Source: JAHBNG01 sp039028975
GTDB taxonomy: Bacteria > Chloroflexota > Anaerolineae > Caldilineales > Caldilineaceae
NCBI GenBank assembly: GCA_039028975.1
Contig: JBCCHB010000050.1
Span: forward strand, 35,109-99,108
Reading direction: 5' to 3'
DNA: 64,000 nt
The notes beneath the pieces were generated by a model that made no database searches, was not told where the DNA came from, and saw nothing but the letters and a program-made list of their open reading frames with translations. Shown here in pieces: positions 1 through 8,779 of the stretch (positions are counted from its first letter, which is position 1; each line of letters starts with the position of its first letter). Position numbers and translations under genes: made by a program.

Positions 1-1112
1 CGCATATGTAATACGGGTGTGGCCCACTCGGTGCTGTCCGGTGCCGTAATACTTAGACCAGTACGTGCGACAGTCATGGCGACGTCCACGGGATTACCGC
101 GCGCCAATGCATCATAGAAGAGTCTTGAAAACTCTAGTGCGGCAGCGTCACTGATATCAAACTGCATGGAGATAACTGCGGAAACGCCGCGACGCGCCAG
201 AACCGAGCCAACGCTTGAGAAGAGTTCAGCTTCGCTAGTACGCCCGCCTTCACATGCATTAAGAAAAGCCAGCTGTAATGATGGGTGACCGGAGAAGAGA
301 CGACCTAGTCCAGCAGCAGACATACGTTGCGCGGCACCCTGTTCATCACAAAAGTAGAGCAATCCTTCACCCGAATCCGGGTCAAATGCACCATGACCGA
401 TATAGTGAAAAATATGCCACAGACCATGTTCCAACGCAGTCTGGAGGTCATGCCAAGTGCCGCCCTCAACCCAATGGAGATCTACATCGCCACGCTCGAT
501 TCGGTGTTCCAAAGCCTGTTGAATCCGCTCCTGCTCTTCGGCCACGTCTAACGCAACTAAATCAGACGGTGTAGCGACCATACCGAGGATGCGCAGCGGT
601 GGCTCAACAGTCGGCGTGTTAGGTTCGCGTGAGAGCGCCATGTAACGGGTTGTCGGCATCTCACGTAGCAGTGAGACGTGATCCCCTTCCTGTGGATCAT
701 AGAGAAATTCCCACGGCAGTACGGCCACTTCTGGTGCTTCGATGCTCAGACGAAGGCGTAAGCCTGCCCCTTGTTCACGCGCCTTAGCCAAACTGCTGCT
801 ATAGGCATCGCGCACTGCGCCTGAAATCAGTGAGTCGAAAAGACGCTGTCCAATCTCACGAGCGGCAAGCTGTTCGTTGATCTGTGGCCGTGAAGTTTTA
901 TTCAGATGGTGTATAGAATCTATCTTTCGGGTCGTAACATGTACACCCCGAGTAACCACTAAGTTGTCTATATGGTACCGTAGCCCCTCATCATTGACCG
1001 GCATGACAGCCACAACACTTGGCTCACCGCCAGCTGCGGCATGGATCACAGTGACTGGGTATTCGGTTCCATCACCTGTACCAATGCGTAATTCAAAGTC
1101 TAAATAGTCCAT
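1..1112 (-). CDS. CHAT-domain caspase-like protease, C-terminus cut by window edge
   Basis: An open frame starts at ATG 1112-1110 and runs off the left edge after 370 codons without a stop. Residues 170-370 form a CHAT (caspase HetF associated with TPR) peptidase domain. The catalytic His lies in HYIGHG (about residue 240) and the catalytic Cys in LNACEGG (about 287), followed by the family's usual AVISMQF and FYDALARG blocks. Residues 1-165 form the N-terminal region typical of large CHAT proteins, with the motif LPWEFLYDP near 132-140. CHAT proteases act in programmed-death and immune signalling, usually cutting a partner or carrying a C-terminal effector or TPR region; here that part lies outside the window. 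It follows a Ycf46-like ATPase on the same strand after a 330-bp gap, so co-transcription is possible but not shown. The domain call is secure; substrate and role are unknown. Confidence 0.87.
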   Translation of the reverse strand, partial: MDYLDFELRIGTGDGTEYPVTVIHAAAGGEPSVVAVMPVNDEGLRYHIDNLVVTRGVHVTTRKIDSIHHLNKTSRPQINEQLAAREIGQRLFDSLISGAVRDAYSSSLAKAREQGAGLRLRLSIEAPEVAVLPWEFLYDPQEGDHVSLLREMPTTRYMALSREPNTPTVEPPLRILGMVATPSDLVALDVAEEQERIQQALEHRIERGDVDLHWVEGGTWHDLQTALEHGLWHIFHYIGHGAFDPDSGEGLLYFCDEQGAAQRMSAAGLGRLFSGHPSLQLAFLNACEGGRTSEAELFSSVGSVLARRGVSAVISMQFDISDAAALEFSRLFYDALARGNPVDVAMTVARTGLSITAPDSTEWATPVLHM

Positions 1113-1442
1113 GAGAATCGAGAATATTGGAACTCTTGTGTGAGCATCTAAAAACGTATATTTCAGGATTTGCGCCGCTTGTTGACATGACTCAAATCGT
1201 TATCTATTTATCAAGGTGTCACACATACCACAGCCACATCTCGTCCCTGCATTGTATACGACAATGGATCCAGACCGACGGTACGTTTTATCTATTTTGA
1301 ACAATAAGCCTCTCCGCGATTTCCTTGGCTGGCTCAAACAGACTGAACCATCTGTTGAAGGGCCACCTGTAAGAGTACTCTGACTTGCTTGAGATTGCAA
1401 GTCACCTGAAAATCATCGTATCTGCCGTCACTCAAATCACCC
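1113..1442. other. intergenic stretch between ATPase and CHAT gene
   Basis: I see no convincing gene here. The only minus-strand frame of note (1200-1400, 66 codons from TTG) is serine/glycine-rich with no recognisable fold or ribosome binding site. A promoter for the CHAT gene could lie here, but I cannot point to a clear -10/-35 pair. Confidence 0.4.
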
Positions 1443-2927
1443 CTACGTGGCTGGCCTCGCCCGCTGCTCTGCCCACTGACGCAATCCCTCAATCTCCTCT
1501 GCCATCATGCGGCTCAAGGGGACCGTGTCTTGGAGCACATCGAGTAGATCGCCCATGGCCAAAGCTCGACCGTTGTCGCTAAAGGCTTCGTATAAGCCCG
1601 CAATAACCGCTTGCTCGATCTCTGCACCAGAGAGGCCGTCGGATGCCATAGCCAAGCTGCCCAGATCAAACTCCTTCGGCTCTCGATTCCGTTTTTCCAG
1701 GTGGATCTTCCAGATGTCGTTTCGTTCAGCCACATTGGGGAGGTCCACGAAGAAGATCTCATCGAAGCGACCTTTGCGGACTAGTTCAGGTGGTAGTTGG
1801 CTCACGCTATTGGCTGTAGCAATCACAAATACAGGTGTCTGCTTCTCCTGAAGCCACGTAATAAAGCTGCCGAAGACGCGTGCCGCAGTCCCAGCATCGC
1901 TCACATTGGATGAAGCCACGCCAGAGAAGCCTTTCTCAATCTCATCGACCCAAAGGACAACGGGGGCAATACTCTCGGCAACCTTGATGGCGTTGCGCAG
2001 ATTCTCTTCGCTCGATCCCACCAAAGAAGCAAAGAGTCGTCCCACATCCAATCGTAGGAGCGGCAACCGCCACGAATTGGCCACAGATTTAGCAACCAGG
2101 GATTTTCCACAGCCTTGGACCCCCACCAATAAGATCCCCTTGGGTTCGGGCAGGCCAAACTTACGGGCCTCTTCACTAAAGGCGCGCACCCGCTTGCTTA
2201 GCCATACTTTCAGCGTATCCAAACCGCCTACATTATTGAGCTGCTCTGGGCTGTCATAAAATTCCAGCAGACCGCTCTTGCGAATAATCTGCTGTTTCTC
2301 GGCAGTGACCGATTCAATGGCCTCTTGATCCAGGCGTCCGCTGGCTTCGATCACGGCTTTGGCAATGGCGTTAGAGGCTTCTGCCTCGGTCAACCCCAAA
2401 CAGGCTTTGATGAGCCGGGTCCGCTGACGACGGTCCAAGTTAATTTTGGCCTTGCTCGAACGTAGGTGATCGATGATCTGCTGGACCATCTGACCCAATT
2501 CTTCTTCCGTTGGGAGGTCAAAGTCGACGACAGTGACCTCTTTCTCTAGTTCGGGTGGAATTTTGAGTACAGGCCCTAGGAGGATAATTGTCTTGGCACT
2601 AGTCCCTAAGTCGAAGGATGCTTCACGCAGGCGGCGAACGACGCTATGATCTTTGAGGAAGGGATGAAAGTCGCGCAGCACCCAGATGCCGGGTTTGTCA
2701 TCATCTTGTATGGATGAGAGCAAAGCCAGCGGATCACGCTTGCCCTTATCTGCTTTCTCAGGCATGGCCGGGTTGACCACACCTTGGGTTACGCTCCAAA
2801 AGAGAACTCGTTTTGTCTGCTCGACGGCCAGATCTTCAATCTCCTTTAGGGCACGTTTCTCTTCCGGCGTCACAACCCAAAGCAGCGGATATCTGGAACG
2901 AATATAGGTATCTAATTCTTTTTTCAT
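1443..2927 (-). CDS. Ycf46-like AAA+ ATPase
   Basis: A 494-residue AAA+ ATPase. The N-terminal half (1-225) matches the Ycf46 pattern: a RecA-like start (YIRSRYPLLWVVTPEEKRAL) and a region that tracks the P-loop domain but has no Walker A. The C-terminal AAA module begins near 230 (NNVGGLDTLK), with Walker A GVQGCGKS at 269-276, Walker B VVLWVDEIE at 323-331, sensor-1 IATAN near 369-373, and the arginine-finger segment RKGRFDE at 384-390. Ycf46 proteins are known from plastids and cyanobacteria (slr0374-type, linked to CO2 utilisation) and also occur scattered in other phyla with no settled function. The gene lies downstream of an unknown 450-residue protein and upstream of the CHAT protease, all on the minus strand. 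A role as an energy-driven partner of one of these is inference only. Confidence 0.87.
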   Translation of the reverse strand: MKKELDTYIRSRYPLLWVVTPEEKRALKEIEDLAVEQTKRVLFWSVTQGVVNPAMPEKADKGKRDPLALLSSIQDDDKPGIWVLRDFHPFLKDHSVVRRLREASFDLGTSAKTIILLGPVLKIPPELEKEVTVVDFDLPTEEELGQMVQQIIDHLRSSKAKINLDRRQRTRLIKACLGLTEAEASNAIAKAVIEASGRLDQEAIESVTAEKQQIIRKSGLLEFYDSPEQLNNVGGLDTLKVWLSKRVRAFSEEARKFGLPEPKGILLVGVQGCGKSLVAKSVANSWRLPLLRLDVGRLFASLVGSSEENLRNAIKVAESIAPVVLWVDEIEKGFSGVASSNVSDAGTAARVFGSFITWLQEKQTPVFVIATANSVSQLPPELVRKGRFDEIFFVDLPNVAERNDIWKIHLEKRNREPKEFDLGSLAMASDGLSGAEIEQAVIAGLYEAFSDNGRALAMGDLLDVLQDTVPLSRMMAEEIEGLRQWAEQRARPAT

Positions 2928-2978
2928 GCTAGTGATGACTCACTTTTGCCCTCAGTATTCCATAGTTGTCAAGTTCGC

Positions 2979-3069
2979 AGTCCGTAGTCCAGAGTCCAGA
3001 GTCCGTAGTCCATAGTCGATAGTCCATAGTCCAGAGTCCAGAGTCCAGAGTCCATAGTCCATAGTCCAT
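2979..3069. repeat. degenerate heptamer tandem repeat
   Basis: About thirteen imperfect 7-mers of the form AGTCC(A/G)(G/T), mostly AGTCCAG and AGTCCAT, occupy the gap upstream of the ATPase gene. Similar TCC-containing 7-mers recur at 16513-16553. The heptad phase is visible by eye; no coding role is apparent. Confidence 0.8.
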
Positions 3070-3088
3070 GTCATTTAGTTATGGCAAT

Positions 3089-3180
3089 GCAGTAAGAAGT
3101 GAACGGTAGATAGTTTTTGGTACGGAATCGGCGTCGAACATTGTCTACTGACGACTGTTTTCTGCCAACTTAATGGCATT
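3089..3180 (+). repeat. dispersed repeat, copy 1 (partner at 10690-10771)
   Basis: Starts GCAGTAAG, then AGTGAAC-GTA-(G/A)TAGTTT-TGGT, and ends in AACTT(A/C)ATG-CATT. The same order of blocks is found at 10690-10771 in the gap before the corrinoid-activator gene. Identity is moderate (roughly two thirds by eye), so this is an old dispersed repeat of unknown nature. Confidence 0.55.
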
Positions 3181-3236
3181 GGGTCCGTGGTCTGTCAAAT
3201 ACAGGTTAGGTCATTGCAGGCTAATGACATTGGATT

Positions 3237-4589
3237 TCATACCAAATATTGGGAATACCGGTAGACGTGATCTTTCTCAATCTCTTGACCACGTAAATAA
3301 ACTTGAACGGTAGACCACTTGCTCACATACTCCCATAGCGTCCAAAAATGCTTCATCTCGGGTTTGGTAAAGACGACCCGATGAACCAATTTTCGGTTTT
3401 CGTCCAAGATCTGGCTGTAGCCAGGACGCTGCCTGGCCCGAAAGAGAGCAAACTCAAAGTACTCAGAGCGGCTCTCACCAAATTCCAGTACAAGGTTCCA
3501 CGGCTTATCCTCTGGGGAATCCAGCACTTCTTGGGGCTCTTCTGCGCCATTCTGCTCACGATTTTCCTGCCCCGTACCGCCCTGTAGTGTACCCATCTGG
3601 ATTGAGGATCTTTGGTCCGTTTCGTCTCGAACCACCTGTCTTTCACTTTCATCAGAAAGAGCTACCAGCATGGCTTCTCTTACTAAGGGCTTCAAATAGG
3701 GAGTTAGATCGGGTTGAGGAATGGCAATACGCAGATCTCGGTGGCTACAACGCCATGGACGAGGATGTTGCTCGGCATCTGAAAGCTGTTTCAATCCGAA
3801 TGCCAAAAATCCTTCCTGCAAGCTACTCTTTAGAGACGAAAGCCGTAAGGCATAGAACTCTTGTGATGAGAAGAGTGCATGTCGCTCAGCCGACCTGCGT
3901 GTGTCGGTCCAATAAGCGACCAGCGTGCCAAAAGTAGCTGGTGATATCTCTTGACCAAGCAGCGCTAAATGCCCCAATGCCAAACCCACCAGTGACGGCG
4001 CAAGCGCACCTTTGGCGAGCCACTGATTTAGACCCGGCCCATCCCGACGCAGCCAAAAAGCCAAAAGCAATGCACGCCCTGCTCCTTCATTGTGATGCCA
4101 CGGACTACTCTCAAGCAGTTGCATAAGTCGATCCCGGGATTGACTCGAGATCTCTTCCGAATCCAACAGGGCCGTTTCCAGTTGGGCAATGTATAGTTGT
4201 CGAATGGTCGTGGGTGCCCCTTGGCTTGGGAACGCAAGCCATTCGAGCATTCGGTAGCGCTGAGGAGGTGTTAATCCGGCATAGCCAACCTGGGCCTTGG
4301 GTGGTGTTAAGGGAACTCCTTTTTGGGGCGGCTCCACATCGAGCGCCGGGTCGACTTGTGCGTAGTCAAATTCGCTATCCAACGAAAATAAACGGCGGCT
4401 TGCATCAGGTCCGGTCTGGTCCTGTCCGGCCGGTGAATCCTCCGGTTCCCTGGTTGGCAAGCTAGAAGTCAAAATGCCCGAAAACCGCTCGTCGTCTAGC
4501 GCTTCCTTTACAAGCTGGTTTGCGGGGCGATGTCGGCCTACCACCCTCACCAAAGGGGGAAGGGATTGAATCAATTCATGGCTATTCAT
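3237..4589 (-). CDS. uncharacterised protein, possible TerB_N-like core
   Basis: A 450-residue soluble protein without signal peptide or membrane segment. The segment at about 102-145 (YAGLTPPQRYRMLEWLAFP, then an LYIAQLETALL helix) resembles the TerB_N domain pattern (ITPxQRxxYLxWL, then FLYxxGLERRLL), which occurs in stress and conflict proteins. Residues about 150-270 are helical and leucine-rich. A low-complexity acidic/glutamine linker follows (about 315-355). The C-terminal 90 residues form a compact aromatic-rich domain I do not recognise. It ends 309 bp before the Ycf46-like ATPase and starts 6 bp after the patatin gene stop, so patatin and this gene very probably share a transcript. 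The TerB_N assignment is tentative; the function is unknown. Confidence 0.7.
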   Translation of the reverse strand: MNSHELIQSLPPLVRVVGRHRPANQLVKEALDDERFSGILTSSLPTREPEDSPAGQDQTGPDASRRLFSLDSEFDYAQVDPALDVEPPQKGVPLTPPKAQVGYAGLTPPQRYRMLEWLAFPSQGAPTTIRQLYIAQLETALLDSEEISSQSRDRLMQLLESSPWHHNEGAGRALLLAFWLRRDGPGLNQWLAKGALAPSLVGLALGHLALLGQEISPATFGTLVAYWTDTRRSAERHALFSSQEFYALRLSSLKSSLQEGFLAFGLKQLSDAEQHPRPWRCSHRDLRIAIPQPDLTPYLKPLVREAMLVALSDESERQVVRDETDQRSSIQMGTLQGGTGQENREQNGAEEPQEVLDSPEDKPWNLVLEFGESRSEYFEFALFRARQRPGYSQILDENRKLVHRVVFTKPEMKHFWTLWEYVSKWSTVQVYLRGQEIEKDHVYRYSQYLV

Positions 4590-4595
4590 GATGTC

Positions 4596-5453
4596 TTATT
4601 TCTGGACCAGTGCATGCAGTTCGGCTAGATACTTCTCTGCTTCTCGGATCCCCGCCTGAATCGGCTCTTCCATGGCTGTGAAGTCGAGCGAACCGAGAGT
4701 ATCGACCTCTGGGCGCATATAGATATCTGGCGGATGCTCACAAAGTCGCTTTTGGTGAAGGTGCCAAGTCATGACCCGAACCGAGCGCCACATGACCGAA
4801 GCCATATGAGGTGCTCGTTCATTCTCACCTTGGCCAAAGATCGTTGTAGCCCACTGGAGACCGATGATGTCACTAACGGGATCGCTCCAGAGCGCCTCCT
4901 CTTCCAATTTAGGGTAGACATCGACAGCAATGATTTTGTCGGCACCCTGCTTGGTTGCTACGTGGGTGGCCAGGCTATCGATGACGCCTCCATCCGATAG
5001 CGGACGACCATTGATCTTTACTGGTGGAAAGACGCCAGGGACCGCACTAGATGCTAGTAAAGTAGGAACCAATGGTCCACTTTGGATGGCCACTTCTTCC
5101 CCTTTAACCATATCAACAGTCATAACGGTCACTGGGATGGTCAAATCAGCAAAAGTCTTACTGCCGATATGCGGCTCAATCAGCCGCTCTAGGCGTCGCT
5201 GCCGAGCTGTAGAGGTCAACATGCTAAGGCTTCGCAAAGGGCTGTTAGGGCTCTCTTTGCCCATCTCGCGCTTTAGCCCCTCCGCAATTTCGTCTGGCGG
5301 CATTCCCAAGGAGTAGATTACCCCGATGATGGCCCCCATGCTAGTTCCTACAATAAAGTCAATGGGAATTTTTTCCCGATGAAGTACTTGGAGAACACCT
5401 GCATGAGCAAAGCCTCGACTGCCACCCCCACCAAGAACCAATCCAATTTTCAT
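4596..5453 (-). CDS. patatin-like phospholipase, RssA family
   Basis: A 285-residue patatin-fold lipid acyl hydrolase. The oxyanion glycine loop GGGGSRGFAHAG lies at 8-19, the nucleophile serine in GTSMG near 40-44, and the catalytic Asp in DGGVIDS near 173-179 (the DGG motif). The length fits single-domain RssA/NTE-like bacterial proteins, which hydrolyse phospholipid or lysophospholipid acyl esters. There is no signal peptide, so action is at the inner face of the membrane. It is 6 bp upstream of the TerB_N-like gene. The next gene upstream on the same strand is an acyl-CoA synthetase fusion (103-bp gap), which would suit reactivation of released fatty acids; that link is inference. Confidence 0.9.
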   Translation of the reverse strand: MKIGLVLGGGGSRGFAHAGVLQVLHREKIPIDFIVGTSMGAIIGVIYSLGMPPDEIAEGLKREMGKESPNSPLRSLSMLTSTARQRRLERLIEPHIGSKTFADLTIPVTVMTVDMVKGEEVAIQSGPLVPTLLASSAVPGVFPPVKINGRPLSDGGVIDSLATHVATKQGADKIIAVDVYPKLEEEALWSDPVSDIIGLQWATTIFGQGENERAPHMASVMWRSVRVMTWHLHQKRLCEHPPDIYMRPEVDTLGSLDFTAMEEPIQAGIREAEKYLAELHALVQK

Positions 5454-5556
5454 TCTTTGTCATCCACTATTCATGTTTGGGAACGAGAAAAAATCCGCAA
5501 TAGTGTAAAAGCCACGCACAATCGCCTAGAGAGCACACCTCGTGCAGGTCTAGCAC

Positions 5557-8202
5557 TCATTCCTTACTCACTAACATCCGCCGCAGGACTTTCCCAACAA
5601 ATGATTTGGGTAGCTCCTGCCGGAACTCAATTTCCCAAGGAACAGCATAGGAATCTAGCCGTTTGCGGCATAGTTCTAGCAGCTCTTCCGTTGTTAGGTT
5701 GGTGCCCGGACGAGGCACCACAAACGCCTTAATCCGCTGTTTGGTCGATTCATCTTTAGCTTCTTCATCTCTAGTAGATGAGACAGAGTGTTTGGCAGCG
5801 CCGAATGCATTTCCGCCCTCCACGGCCGAAGCACTATCAACGACATCTAAATCCGTCGGGATGCCGACCACAGCCACTTCGAGCACCTTGTTATTTTCAT
5901 AGAGAACTTCTTCCACATCACGAGGATAAACGCTAAATTCGCCAGCCATAATTGTATCACGTTTGCGGCTAATTAGCTGGAAGTAGCCCTCCCGATCATG
6001 AACAGCAACGTCACCTGTGGAGAGCCAGCCATCGTCGCTAATGCAGCTTCGATCATACAAACCATCGTAAGACCAATAGCCGAGCATGACCTGCGGGCCA
6101 CGAACTTGCAATTCCCCCACTTCACCGGGTCCCAAAGGTTGCTGGGTGACCAGATCGACAATACGCGCTTCTGTGTTGGGGATGGGCAAGCCAATGGAGC
6201 CAGGCTTGCTTACGTCGCTAAGCGGATTGGCATGGGTCACTGGAGACGCTTCGGTTAGTCCATACCCTTCCACCAAGCGCCCCTTGGTCAGTTTTTCAAA
6301 GGTCTCTTTGACTTCAATAGGCAGCGGCGCGGCACCGCTGATGCATGCTTTTACCGAGGAAAGTCCATAATCGCGAATATTTCTGGTCTGATTAATGGCT
6401 GTGAACATGGAGGGTACACCGGGCACCGCTGTGGGTTTCAGACGTTGAATCTGGGCCAAAACCTCCGTCAACTCAAAGACTGGCATGAGGACAATAGTCG
6501 CAGCCAAAGCAATGGGTATATTCATGCCATTGGTCATGCCGTAGGAGTGAATAAGGGGTATCACTGAGAGGAAGGTCTCTTCACCATGCTCAAGCTGGGG
6601 TGTCCAGTGCCGAGTTTGCAGCACATTTGCGACCAAATTTCGGTGGCTTAGGCAGACGCCTTTGGGAGCATCGGTCGTTCCGCTGGTAAAGATGATGACT
6701 GCTAGTTGCTCCGGATTGATGGTTCGGCCGTTTCCTATTCCTCCTGAATATAGCTGAGGCTTGCTACTCGGGGCTGATGCCATCAATGCGTCCATCGATT
6801 CTTCTGCCGCCACAGATGTATTGATTTCAGCCTGATCATCTGCAGAAATGCCCCAACGTGCCAGCAGTATCGCATACGTTTCCGGGCCAACAGCTTTCCC
6901 CATCTCGGCAAAGATAGCTCGATTCACTAAACCCCTTTGGCGCAGACCATCTGCCAGATGCCGAAATTGGCTAAGGGTAATCAGCGTATGGACGCCCGTT
7001 TGGGTTGCTTGCCATAAGATGGTTTCGGCATCCGCATCTGGATTGGGCAGCACAACCACACCACCAGCCCGCAGAATGCCATAATATGCAATGATCAGTT
7101 GTGGCGTATTGGGTAGAACAAGCATGACCCTATCGCCCATTTGCACTCCCTGACCAATAAGCACGTTGGCAAGTTGATTGGCTCTCTGATTGAGTTCTTG
7201 GTACGTTAATTGATTTCCATAAAAATAGATTGCCGTTCGCTTAGGCAGAGAAATAGCAGATTTTTCTAAAAAGTCAGTGATTGGATGATCCGAGATGGGG
7301 ACAATGTCCGGCGTCTCTTTCCTATAGCCAGAAAGCCAAAAGCGCTCAAGGTGTAAGGTCTCGTCCCTTTCTTTTCCGGTGGAAGCGCGCCAACTAGCCT
7401 GCTGACTTGTCCCCGTGATGAATCTCTCCACTACACGATTAACAGATTCATGCCGCTCTAACTGCACTTTGTGTTTGGCCGAACCTACATCATACACCTC
7501 CGCATTGGGAATCGTTTGGCCTACAGCTTCAAAGACCTCTCTAGGGAAGTAGAGATCCCGCTCACCGGTAACCACCAAAGTAGGCGTCTGGATGCGCTCC
7601 ATCAATGGCTTACCCTGCCACTGTCGCAGATTGTTCGTCATCATCCGCTTCATTACGCGAATGCCGGCATTCCAACGAGGTCGCCAAGGCCACCACCAGC
7701 GGAAAAACGAAGCTGGTAGCCTAAAAATGAAATCAGCCACTTTGGGAAGGGGGTATTCAGTGGCTGTAGCAATTAGCACAAGATTGGCTAAAGTCTCTGG
7801 GTATGCTAGCGCGTATTCGGTACAGATGGAACCTCCGAACGAATGCCCCACGAGCGTAAATGGCCCATCTATGCGAAGTGACTTAACGATACTGTACAAA
7901 TCTCCAGATAGCTCATCCATAGTATAGTAGGTATCAGGCATGTCACTCTGACCATGACCGCGCAAATCTGGGGCAATTACTCTGTAGTTGTTGCGCACAA
8001 AGTGGTTGATCTGAAATTCCCACGTCTCCAGACAGCCTAAATAGCCATGAACAAACATAACCGTATGGCTTGCATCATGAGGCCAAAGATCCACAACATT
8101 CAGATAGGTATCCTCAACTCCATGCATGGGGACGGCTCTACGGTAGAGTTCAAAATCGTAGTGCCAATCTTGCCGGTTGACGCCGCGTAATTTCTGTTTC
8201 AT
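5557..8202 (-). CDS. alpha/beta-hydrolase fused to acyl-CoA synthetase (AMP-forming)
   Basis: An 881-residue two-enzyme fusion. Residues 1-265 are an alpha/beta-hydrolase: oxyanion HGYLG near 52, APDLRGHGQSD near 78-87, nucleophile elbow GHSFGGS with Ser near 121, and a late His near 243 (SAKHKVQLERH). Residues about 300-881 are an ANL-superfamily ligase: P-loop FTSGTTDAPKG near 520, the A5-type block EGYGLTEASP, STGD, hinge RKRDTI, and the A10 lysine in LPKSFVGKVLRR. About 35 hydrophilic residues are inserted in the C-terminal subdomain before IKAFVVP. The fused hydrolase could release a fatty acid that the ligase then activates to acyl-CoA. The hydrolase nucleophile is serine, which argues against an OleB-OleC fusion. 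Start ATG 8202 gives the natural N-terminus; no signal peptide. Confidence 0.88.
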   Translation of the reverse strand: MKQKLRGVNRQDWHYDFELYRRAVPMHGVEDTYLNVVDLWPHDASHTVMFVHGYLGCLETWEFQINHFVRNNYRVIAPDLRGHGQSDMPDTYYTMDELSGDLYSIVKSLRIDGPFTLVGHSFGGSICTEYALAYPETLANLVLIATATEYPLPKVADFIFRLPASFFRWWWPWRPRWNAGIRVMKRMMTNNLRQWQGKPLMERIQTPTLVVTGERDLYFPREVFEAVGQTIPNAEVYDVGSAKHKVQLERHESVNRVVERFITGTSQQASWRASTGKERDETLHLERFWLSGYRKETPDIVPISDHPITDFLEKSAISLPKRTAIYFYGNQLTYQELNQRANQLANVLIGQGVQMGDRVMLVLPNTPQLIIAYYGILRAGGVVVLPNPDADAETILWQATQTGVHTLITLSQFRHLADGLRQRGLVNRAIFAEMGKAVGPETYAILLARWGISADDQAEINTSVAAEESMDALMASAPSSKPQLYSGGIGNGRTINPEQLAVIIFTSGTTDAPKGVCLSHRNLVANVLQTRHWTPQLEHGEETFLSVIPLIHSYGMTNGMNIPIALAATIVLMPVFELTEVLAQIQRLKPTAVPGVPSMFTAINQTRNIRDYGLSSVKACISGAAPLPIEVKETFEKLTKGRLVEGYGLTEASPVTHANPLSDVSKPGSIGLPIPNTEARIVDLVTQQPLGPGEVGELQVRGPQVMLGYWSYDGLYDRSCISDDGWLSTGDVAVHDREGYFQLISRKRDTIMAGEFSVYPRDVEEVLYENNKVLEVAVVGIPTDLDVVDSASAVEGGNAFGAAKHSVSSTRDEEAKDESTKQRIKAFVVPRPGTNLTTEELLELCRKRLDSYAVPWEIEFRQELPKSFVGKVLRRMLVSKE

Positions 8203-8351
8203 TGAGTATATCCAGCTCTATTGAGTGAGTCTGCTTCAAAAATTTGTAGGTTCTACCCTCTTCAATGTATATTATTCTTCATTGTCGATAGGATCCTTAT
8301 GAGTTTGAAAGAAACCCAATTTTTGCACTATACGGCAAAGGCCAATAGAAG

Positions 8352-8639
8352 ATGAAAACGAGTTTATCTCCTGCCCAAAAATCATGGCTCAGCGTCTTCA
8401 TCCCGTCACTAATTGTTCTGCTCACCATCGTCATCTCATCCCTCATCAATAGTAATGAAGCCGCAAGTAGCCCCCAGATGAATCTACTCTTCTGGGTTTT
8501 TCTGCCAACTGCGTTTCTGTCATTTTGCGCGTTTGTTATCTGCTCAGCTTGGCCCTCAAGGGTTGACCGATTACGGGCTCGAAAACGTCGTCGAAGAGCC
8601 AGAAGGCAGCAGAAAATACGGTATCAAGCCTTTCAGTAG
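8352..8639 (+). CDS. small two-span membrane protein with basic tail
   Basis: 95 codons. Two hydrophobic segments (about residues 12-32 and 44-66) are followed by a strongly basic C-terminus rich in Arg-Arg, so the tail should face the cytoplasm. No family recognised. It stands alone between a divergently transcribed gene and the convergent pncB, with a hairpin just after its stop. The membrane topology and charge pattern make it a plausible real gene. Confidence 0.5.
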   Translation: MKTSLSPAQKSWLSVFIPSLIVLLTIVISSLINSNEAASSPQMNLLFWVFLPTAFLSFCAFVICSAWPSRVDRLRARKRRRRARRQQKIRYQAFQ

Positions 8640-8668
8640 GCAGAACGTACACAGGTAGTCGCAATATA

Positions 8669-8755
8669 GTATTAAAGTAACACCGATACCCCAGAGAATA
8701 AATGTTGGCTCTTAATTAGACACGGTGTTTATTGAGTCGCAATGTTACTTAATAC
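8669..8755. terminator. long hairpin between convergent genes
   Basis: GTATTAAAGTAACA (8669-8682) pairs with TGTTACTTAATAC (8743-8755) apart from one unpaired base. ACACCG/CGGTGT is also present inside. It lies between the stops of the small membrane protein (+) and pncB (-), where a bidirectional terminator would be expected, but there is no clean T-run. Confidence 0.4.
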
Positions 8756-8779
8756 CGAATCCTATGTATAGAAACCTAG

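Noticed and set aside
1200..1400. 66-codon minus-strand frame between the ATPase and CHAT genes
   Set aside because: TTG start, no ribosome binding site, serine/glycine-rich composition, no family; likely chance.
2979..3069. CRISPR array
   Set aside because: Repeat unit is only 7 bp with no unique spacers and no cas genes nearby.
5557..8202. OleB-OleC (beta-lactone olefin pathway) fusion
   Set aside because: The hydrolase nucleophile motif is GHSFGG with Ser; OleB uses Asp. No OleA or OleD neighbours.
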